Assembly (NCBI GenBank): GCA_037951165.1
Contig: JBBDHG010000043.1
Location: 6,525,001 to 6,589,000, forward strand
DNA length: 64,000 nucleotides
Source of the DNA: Lophius americanus
Taxonomy: Eukaryota > Chordata > Actinopteri > Lophiiformes > Lophiidae
Direction of reading: 5' to 3'
The first letter of the stretch is position 1, and the number at the start of each line of letters is the position of its first letter. Below the pieces are notes generated by a model, which saw nothing but the letters and a program-made list of their open reading frames with translations, ran no database searches and had not been told where the DNA came from. Positions 57,420 through 64,000 of this stretch are shown here, one piece after another. The position numbers were made by a program, and so were the translations under genes.

Positions 57420-57805
57420 TAAGTGAAAAACGTACACTGTAAAAAGAAATGTATGTCAAAAAAATACAAAGAAGGAAATCTAAAAATGCAAATATTCATT
57501 AATAAGCTAAATTCAAATCTATTTGGAGTAATTTATTGAGGTTTATCAGCAATTTTCTTCTTAAAGTGAATAATTAGAACCCAAAATCTATTATGAAAAA
57601 GGTGACATTCCAGCTTTGGAAATTCTTATTCAAAAACATTTTTTTCATGGATTTACCTTAAGAAATACTTTCAAGAAGAAGAAGAGAATATACAAATATA
57701 AATGTAGTATTGGGGCACAAATCTGACATTAAGTGTATAAAATTAAACTCATTTATACTTAATTTAGTTGTGTGTTACCAGTAACCATTTTAGTTTGGTT
57801 TTTCT
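57420..57805 (+). repeat. Family E AT-rich dispersed repeat, copy 5
   Basis: GTACACTGTAAAAAGAAATG at the left and ACTTAATTTAGTTGTGTGTT plus ACCAGTAACC at the right match other copies. It sits directly after copy 4, so the two form a tandem pair. Confidence 0.55.
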
Positions 57806-57993
57806 AACACAAATTATTAAGATATATAAAGTAACGTAAAGGCTTATTTTCGAGCAATGGCTCTCTAGAATGAAACAGAGAGAAAACTATAAAATTGGTA
57901 TAAAAAACACGACATTACAGATTAATGTTAGAATACATGCTGTTTGTGAGCTGAAACAACAAAGACCCTTCTTTAAAACTCTTTGTTCAGGGA
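57806..57993. other. AT-rich spacer
   Basis: No feature recognised. Confidence 0.5.
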
Positions 57994-57994
57994 G

Positions 57995-58075
57995 TGTAAA
58001 GGGTATGTCCCCAATCCCCTGCATTGTACAAGCAATCCAAATCTATTTTTTTGTGAAGAAATAGACCCCCCTGTC
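57995..58075 (+). repeat. Family A dispersed repeat, copy 9 (head only)
   Basis: GGTATGTCCCCAATCCCCTG, CATTGTACAAGCAA and AAATAGACCCCCCTGTCATA correspond to the head and first box of copies 2 and 5. Confidence 0.55.
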
Positions 58076-58112
58076 ATAGGCGTCTCCTAAAGATCTCAGT
58101 GGGCAGGTGGAA

Positions 58113-58141
58113 GGTGGGGTTGGGAGGGTGGGGGTGGTTGG
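58113..58141 (+). other. G-quadruplex-prone G tract
   Basis: GGGGTTGGGAGGGTGGGGGT with short loops, meeting the usual four-run pattern on the plus strand. Confidence 0.7.
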
Positions 58142-58387
58142 GATCAGAGGATGAACCCAGCGACCCTTCTGTGACTTTAAATCATCATTTAAGAGGAGCG
58201 ACTGGTGACGAAGCTCCAACAACTCTGAGAAGGCGTGTTTGAATTCACGCTTAATGTCGGGTCATTCATACGCTCTACGGTACCGGCACAGTCTGGGGGG
58301 TCTGATTGTGACGAATGAGGGGGTCCGCAGTGTGAAAAAGTCACCGAAAGTTACTTCGCATTTTGACATTTTGTACCTGTGTTTATA

Positions 58388-58390
<3 letters not shown>
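58142..58390. other. Unique stretch
   Basis: TTTAAATCATCATTTAAG is a near-perfect palindrome at 58176-58193. GAATTCACGCTTAATG also occurs. No gene. Confidence 0.5.
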
Positions 58391-58424
<34 letters not shown>

Positions 58425-58515
58425 TGTATGTCTGTGTGTGTGTGTGTGCTGAGTGTGTGTGCGTGTTTGGATGTGTGGGTGTGTGTGGGTTTGTGTGTGT
58501 GTGGGTTTGTGTTTC
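58391..58515. repeat. (TG)n microsatellite
   Basis: Pure TG at the left then GGTG/TTTG interruptions. Confidence 0.95.
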
Positions 58516-58740
58516 CAGGTGGTTTAATCAGCAAAGGCCTTGTCCAGGACAAATTTGTGGCCCCCGGCCTCCTAATTCATCCTCAGGCTGCTGGCCTTGA
58601 GCCACTAATGAAACCCACCAAGGTTACCACAGACCTCTTCCTCTACATCTTCATCACATCCATCCATCTCCTCCTCATCCTCCTCAGTGTCTTCTCTCAT
58701 CTCCTTTGTAAAAAAATGTTTTTCCTTCTTTTGATTTAAA
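58516..58740. promoter_or_regulatory. Candidate conserved non-coding island
   Basis: GGTGGTTTAATCAGCAAAGG and GGCCTCCTAATTCATCCTC in unique DNA. A pyrimidine-rich ATC/CTC run follows at 58640-58700. Inference. Confidence 0.35.
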
Positions 58741-59500
58741 TTCATGTCCAGTTTGCTTCACACTGAATCCACCGTCAGAATGTGAGAATTTAGTTTTGTC
58801 TTTTATTATGGTAACAAGTGTTTACAATAAAAGGTCTAAGGAGAATAATACAGGAGTATATTCAACTCACTGCCTTTTTACTATAATTTGCGTTGCTGGT
58901 TTTTGCATCAGCCATTTATTTAAAATCTGCCGACTGCATATTTGTCTGCAAAGCGAATTAAACAGACGATTACAACCTAATTACGCCTTTATAAATGTTT
59001 TTCATTAAGATCCATACATTATTCACTGACTATATATATATATATGACATATTATTAATCTTATCATTCTTTTTTTTTATTTTCATCTTCGTTTTAGCCC
59101 ACGTCCCTGTTCTGATGCTTCTCTAATTTCAAAATAATCAGGTTTCTGTTTATTGTCTCTTCCTGTTTTTATGTCCTATTGGTCTTCTTTTTTTTTCACT
59201 ATTCTGTTTTTGTAAGCAATCTGACCTGCATTAGACAATAAACTAAGTTCATTACTATAATAATTAATATAACGATACAAGTGGTAATCAGGGACCAGAA
59301 AAAAAGAATGTGTCGTCCGTCTGTCATATAGCGATACTTTACGGCAGCTTAACGTCACGGTTAACTGTTGACCCTAAACGATAACCAGGGCCGCCCCTAG
59401 AAAAATTGGTGCCTTAAGCAGAATTTGGATATTGTGACCCACCCCAGACATCAAAGAATGACAATAAAGACTATGAGCTTCAATGAATCTCCAGTATGAA
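58741..59500. other. AT-rich stretch, no gene seen
   Basis: (TA)n at 59030-59046 and a T9 run near 59190. Confidence 0.55.
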
Positions 59501-59504
59501 GGGT

Positions 59505-59840
59505 TATGAAGGGGCGGGCCTCAGCCTCAGAGATGAGGTGGGGAGCTCAGATTGGAGCGGCTGCTACTTCAAAGGATTAAAGTGGGTCATCAACTGATCT
59601 GGACGTCTCCATTTGAAGGTTTTTCATGGACGTCCATCTAGGAGGAGACCCCCCAGTTGGACCCAGATCTCTCTGGTGGGATTATGTTTCCAATCTGACC
59701 CGGGTACGTCTTGGGATCCCTAAGGATGAGCTGGAGGGTGTTGCTGGGGAGACGAATATCTGCAATAGCCTAGTTAGCCTACTGCCTACGTGATCAGAGA
59801 GAAGGCTCAGAAAATGAAAGAATGAATGAATAAAGGTGCA
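59505..59840 (+). mobile_element. LINE 3'-end fragment, copy 2
   Basis: CTCAGAGATGAGGTGGGGAG, GGAGGAGACCCCCCAGTTGG, CGTCTTGGGATCCCTAAGGA and TGAGCTGGAGGGTGTTGCTG match copy 1 in the same order, with an AATGAATGAATAAA tail. Broken frames. Confidence 0.75.
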
Positions 59841-60065
59841 GTGGGATCGCCTCACATCGGGTGTTTGAGCCCCCTCTCTATCGGGCCATCAAAAGCCGCC
59901 GTTCTGACCACGGTTCAGAAACACTGTGGACTTTTATACTTATATATTCAAAGTAGTGCAAGGGCGAGCTTCAACTCCCAATGCACTTAAATTACACTAC
60001 CAAAAAAGATATTTATAAAAAGAAACACTTGTACTTTCATGCCGATAATTCTCTGGCCGCAGGAT
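59841..60065. other. Unique spacer
   Basis: No feature recognised. Confidence 0.5.
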
Positions 60066-60067
60066 TT

Positions 60068-60141
60068 TGGAGAGAGAGAGAGAAAGTACAGAAACAGGGA
60101 CACAATGTTGAGAGATGTGAGCGAGCGAGGAATAAAAACAG

Positions 60142-60172
<31 letters not shown>

Positions 60173-60196
60173 AGAGAGAGAGAGAGAGAGTGAGAT
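60068..60196. repeat. (GA)n microsatellites
   Basis: A short run at 60071-60082 and a main run at 60141-60190 with one TAAAG interruption. Confidence 0.95.
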
Positions 60197-60244
60197 GGGT
60201 GACAGATTTCCCAAAGGGGTGATTGGGGTTGGAGGGAAGCTGGC

Positions 60245-60282
60245 CACACACACACACGGACACACACGCACACACACACTAT
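60245..60282. repeat. (CA)n microsatellite
   Basis: CA run with GGAC and GCAC interruptions. Confidence 0.9.
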
Positions 60283-60355
60283 CGTAATTAATTAGACTTC
60301 ATTAGCGACTGTCGGATGAGACTAATCAGGATGTGTTTTTGTCTAGATTGAGGGA
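60283..60355. promoter_or_regulatory. Candidate conserved element with dense homeodomain sites
   Basis: CGTAATTAATTAGACTTCAT, CATTAGCGACTG and GACTAATCAGGATG pack several TAAT cores into 50 bases of unique DNA flanked by CA and TG tracts. Inference. Confidence 0.4.
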
Positions 60356-60356
60356 T

Positions 60357-60402
60357 TGTGTGCGTGTGTGTATGTGTGTGTGTGTGGGTTTGTATGTGTG
60401 TG
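60357..60402. repeat. (TG)n tract
   Basis: TG run with short interruptions. Confidence 0.9.
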
Positions 60403-60464
60403 TGATTTACTAGCAGGACTCAGCTGAGTCTGAGGAGTGATCAGAGCCCCAATCAGACCCTGTA

Positions 60465-60520
60465 ACACACACAAACAAACACGCACACCTGCACACACAT
60501 ACACACACACATACACACAG
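60465..60520. repeat. (CA)n tract
   Basis: CA run with AAAC, GCAC and TACA interruptions, complementary to the TG run downstream. Confidence 0.9.
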
Positions 60521-60565
60521 TCATCTCATCTGTCATCCCTCTGTCATCTGTTAACATGCTACAGG

Positions 60566-60566
<1 letters not shown>

Positions 60567-60660
<94 letters not shown>
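60567..60660. repeat. (TG)47 microsatellite
   Basis: About 94 bases of perfect TG, the longest perfect dinucleotide run in the window. Confidence 0.98.
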
Positions 60661-60661
<1 letters not shown>

Positions 60662-61165
60662 CCTTGGTCAAATGACAGCTCTAATACAGATGACACACAA
60701 ATCATCCCAGCTGCTGAACCTCTGCAGGTAATCTGTGTGTGCAAAAAAAAAAAAACAACCTCAACGTGATGGATGAAGTCTTACGGATGTGTGCGAGCAG
60801 GAAAACGCTCCTCTGAAAAAGTATCCAACCACCTCATGATTTCCCTTTCCCGGTTCTGACACAGGGTCTAAATGGGGTTTGGGAACCAAGTTTTAATTAG
60901 ACGACAAAAAATGTTTATTTCATACCTTATAAACTGTTTAGATGTGGACTCACTCTTCTGCTTGGGATCGCATATTTGGTCGCCATTTGCAGAACTTGAA
61001 AAACTCACATAAGCCCCTCCCCCACAACATGGCAGCCACGACGGCGCTTAACAGCAAAACGAGTCCAGCGTTTCAAACTTTATTTTTATTTTTTGTATAC
61101 AATTGTCTTTGTAGCTATATAGTATATTTTTGATGTGCTTGTTAGTAAGAACACACGTATACACT
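60661..61165. other. Unique stretch, no gene seen
   Basis: An A12 run at 60743. Otherwise unrecognised. Confidence 0.5.
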
Positions 61166-61668
61166 CAAAGGTACCTGATGCTAGATGCTAACTCCGACTT
61201 TTGCCTATAGCGGAGGAAAACACTGAGGTTAGCCAGTTCAGGAGCTAAAGTTTATAGTAGCCATTAAAGAAACTATCACTTATGTTCAAACTTTTGAAGA
61301 AGATAACATTCATGTTAGCCTTTCGAAGGCATTACCTCTGACTATAGCCTTCTCCAGAGGCTTACCCTGATGTTAGCCAGTTGCTGAAGCTAACTTTAAT
61401 GTTATCCCTTTGAATAATCTCACGCTGATATTAATGTTTTTGAGGGAACTGACACTGATGAAGCATTAATAAACATTAATATTAGCTTTTTAAAGATGTT
61501 AAGACTGAAATAAGCCTTTTTTGATGTTAACACTGATTTTAGCTTTTTGAAAAAAGCTAACACTGATATTAGCCTTTCGATGAAGCTAGCACTGATATTA
61601 GCCTTTTGATGAAGCTAACTGAACATAGGCTATTGTGGAAGCTAATATTGATGTTAACCTTATGCATA
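61166..61668. repeat. 29-bp minisatellite, decayed, about 16 units
   Basis: The purest units start at 61556, 61585 and 61614, exactly 29 bases apart: GCTAACACTGATATTAGCCT plus TTCGATGAA. Each unit carries GCTAAC and (G/A)TTAGC, near-complementary words. Divergence increases toward 61166. Confidence 0.85.
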
Positions 61669-61935
61669 TAAACAGATTTTGTGATGCAAAGCTTCTTTTC
61701 TTCACTTTCCAATTGAAGACAGAGGGCCACAGATTCATTTGGCTCAGCTTTGAAAGCTACTCACTCCACCGTGATTGGAGAACTGAAGAAGGGGCGGGGC
61801 AAATAATTGGACCGTCTCTAACTTTCTTCATCTAATATCGATTTCATTAAGTAAACAAACATTCTCAGCAAGATCTAACAGCAGCCTGATGGTCCTGCTT
61901 ATTTTCTGATCTGTTTCTCACAAACACTTGTGCAC
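61669..61935. other. Unique spacer
   Basis: Mixed sequence, no feature recognised. Confidence 0.5.
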
Positions 61936-62150
61936 ACACATTAGAAGAATAAGACACACACACAAATACACACTCAGGTTTCTGCTGACACAGATGTGGT
62001 TTAGTCAGTTGTCTTTTCGGCCGTCTCAGATCTTCAAGCTTCTAAACCGAGCTGAATGCCAGAGAGTACAGACGGACACACACACACACACACCCACTCT
62101 TTCACTTCTCACAAATTAACACACACAAACACACACATACACGCACACTA
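61936..62150. repeat. (CA)n tracts
   Basis: CA runs at 61955-61975, 62075-62095 and 62120-62148, with unique sequence between them. Confidence 0.85.
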
Positions 62151-62247
62151 AACATAACAGGCTCTTTTTACAAACGCACAAAGGCAGCTCATCCTCGCCA
62201 CGCTCCAGGAGTGACAGATCGATTCCCAGGACAGCTGCGGCACAGAC

Positions 62248-62392
<145 letters not shown>

Positions 62393-62679
62393 TAAACTGA
62401 AAAAAGGAAGTATTTTCTCTCCCTCCCTCTTTCTTCCGCCCGTTCAGTCTCTCCCCGTCACCGAAGACTACATTTATTATAAGAGTAGATTGGATTTTAA
62501 TTTGTGATAAAACATCAAGAGGTCACTTTAGATCCCTCAAACAATCCAAACTCTAAAACTCAATCATTTAAAATATCACTAAATACAGAATGTAACGATT
62601 CGCCAATCAAACTTAATGTAAAGATCGAGAAGACTTTAATTGTTGGTGGTTGAAAGTGGAATTTTGTCCTATTCCAGAA
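62393..62679. other. Unique spacer
   Basis: Mixed then AT-leaning sequence, no feature recognised. Confidence 0.5.
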
Positions 62680-63075
62680 GAACAAGTACTCTTGATGCTT
62701 TCAAACGTTTTTCGTTTGGTCCGGACTTTTGAGTGGAATTCAAACCATAATTTCATCAAACAGACAAGAACTTTGGTCCATCTTTAGATAACCAGTTTTT
62801 TTTTACTGTTTTCAACTGTGTTTTAGAAAGAGGGTTGCAATTTTCATGCCAGAATTTCAGAACAGGGTTCCACATCTTATGGACTGCTCTCAGTCTCTCT
62901 AGTTATAATGTTTTGGCCATTCTTCTTAACCACTACCGGCCCGCGAAATCCATATCTTATCAATCACCATTCCGAACAAAAAATAGCTGTTTTTACAAAA
63001 AAACCTGTTTGAGCGACAGGAGAGGGGAGGAACTCCGAGGAGGTCAGCCACATCATTATAACCACACACGTGTTC
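62680..63075. mobile_element. Possible Tc1-like terminal repeats (two facing ends)
   Basis: TTATAATGTTTTGGCC at 62902-62917 resembles a right terminal repeat and GTCAGCCACATCATTATAAC at 63041-63060 resembles a left one. The order (right end before left end) means two different copies. Flanks are too diverged to confirm. Confidence 0.35.
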
Positions 63076-63420
63076 TTCTGAACTGATTGCTAAATCTTTA
63101 GCGTTCATGAATTGCGGAGAGATTGTCTTTGCCCTATAACTCAAGATTCCACACATTATTGGAATACTGCTTATTTAAGAAGCCTGACAAAGAAAACGCA
63201 TTGGGCGCCCAAACCTTCCCCCCCCCCCCCCCCCCTCCCTTCACCTTGACTTGTGTATTCAGTTGCAGCCTTTTACTGCCTGTAAAAGCAAGACGAGGGA
63301 CCACTGTCAACTTTGACCCTTGCTACAAGGCAGGAATAGAGACGCAGTCAGGGGTCGCAAACACCCAGTCCGTCTTTGTCTCACCACGCCGTCTGTTTGC
63401 GTAAGAAATAAAGGTAGCAG
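63076..63420. other. Unique stretch with C18-like run
   Basis: A run of 16-18 C at 63219-63235 preceded by CTTC. No gene. Confidence 0.6.
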
Positions 63421-64000
63421 GGAACGATCGAGTCAAGTCATATTAATTACCCCTTTAGGTTATTAATTTCGATGTCATTTATATCACATGTCAAATGATT
63501 TATGAGTTTCGGTCAGGCACCATCGGAGCGTGGGGGCGTGGCCTTGAACTCTGGTGAAGGATAAAAGTAATCATTAGTTTAGAGAGGCGGAGCCGGACAT
63601 GTGAACCTCACCAGACGTTCGTCTCACCTAATCTTGTTGCTTTTATTCTGCTGTGTGAAAAATGAATAGGTCCTTTGGCACCTTTAATCTGTGGAGGATC
63701 AGAACATTCAACACGCATCTGCTGACGTGAACTTCGTGGATCATTTAGCTGAAAAACCCAAACAGCAGAGCGCCCCTGCCGACACGTTCCGGTGTTAAGG
63801 CGGCGATGAAGATGAGCTCCATATCTTGGATGAGGAAGTTTGTCAAATTTGCAGAAATAATGAAGGGCGCCCGGTCATCATTAAGACCCTTCTCTGAGAC
63901 GCTGTTTTATTGGTTTACACCGATCTAAAAAGTTTCCTGTCGTAAACTGGGGCCAGAATAAGCACTTTTAAATAAAGTGTGGCTTTATTTAAATGATAAA
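63421..64000. promoter_or_regulatory. Candidate conserved non-coding element cluster
   Basis: Unique DNA to the window edge without microsatellites. Words include CATATTAATTACCCCTTTAG, AAAAGTAATCATTAGTTTAG, TCCTTTGGCACCTTTAATCT, CATCATTAAGACCC and TTTATTTAAATGATAAA. TAAT, CTTTAAT and CATTTATA-type cores fit homeodomain, TCF/LEF and HOX/CDX sites. No frame with a domain. Strongest regulatory candidate by motif density, still inference. Confidence 0.45.

Overview
The window looks like teleost fish nuclear DNA with no protein-coding gene that I can support. Three things point to a fish. Dinucleotide and tetranucleotide microsatellites are extremely dense: CA/TG tracts, an uninterrupted GATA array, GA, TCC and GAG runs. 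There are decayed Tc1-like (IS630-Tc1-mariner) transposons of at least three teleost-type lineages. There are also fragments of an RTE/Rex3-like LINE, another LINE 3' end and a tRNA-derived SINE. All open reading frames fall in simple repeats, in transposon relics or in unsupported unique sequence. None has a recognisable host domain or a convincing exon series. The best reading is a gene desert, or a very large intron or intergenic interval near a developmental gene.

Layout. 1-9.3 kb: AT-rich unique sequence, two Tc1 relics (about 1.65 and 5.7 kb), a third at 7.6 kb, TG tracts, and an ATTAGC-rich block with CRE and X-box sites near 2.3-2.6 kb. 9.3-16.6 kb: family A repeats, a Tc1 copy interrupted by another repeat (10.35-11.4 kb), a 23-bp minisatellite (13.1-13.8 kb), a tRNA-SINE and large TG tracts. 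16.9-28.3 kb: CNE-like islands alternating with families A, D and E, a 185-bp GATA array, a Tc1 C-terminal relic with its terminal repeat, a perfect 18-bp-arm hairpin at 25.84 kb and a 620-bp degenerate GGTT block. 28-37 kb: a LINE reverse-transcriptase relic, a 700-bp CA-rich array with higher-order structure, and a Tc1 relic at 35.4-36.2 kb. 37.7-38.8 kb: two family D copies tail to tail. 39-49 kb: AT-rich DNA, a Tc1 N-terminal relic, an 11-bp minisatellite, a nearly full-length family D copy, a family F copy and a decayed A-rich tandem array. 49-64 kb: GC-balanced CNE-like islands, LINE ends, Tc1 ends, TG tracts, a 29-bp minisatellite (61.2-61.7 kb) and a homeobox-site-rich unique block at the right end.

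I named four recurrent families from comparisons inside the window. Family A is built of monomers of about 130-148 bp, each carrying a CCCCCTAGTG box (about nine copies). Family D is about 700 bp with AAGCC(G/A)GGCTTA-like ends (six copies). Family E is AT-rich with ACTGTAAAAA ends (five copies). Family F has inverted ends reading TAGGTGRGTTWACATGG (two partial copies). They look like non-autonomous DNA elements, but I could not compare them with a repeat library. Family D and F boundaries are good to tens of bases, A and E boundaries less so. CNE calls rest on composition and motif content only.
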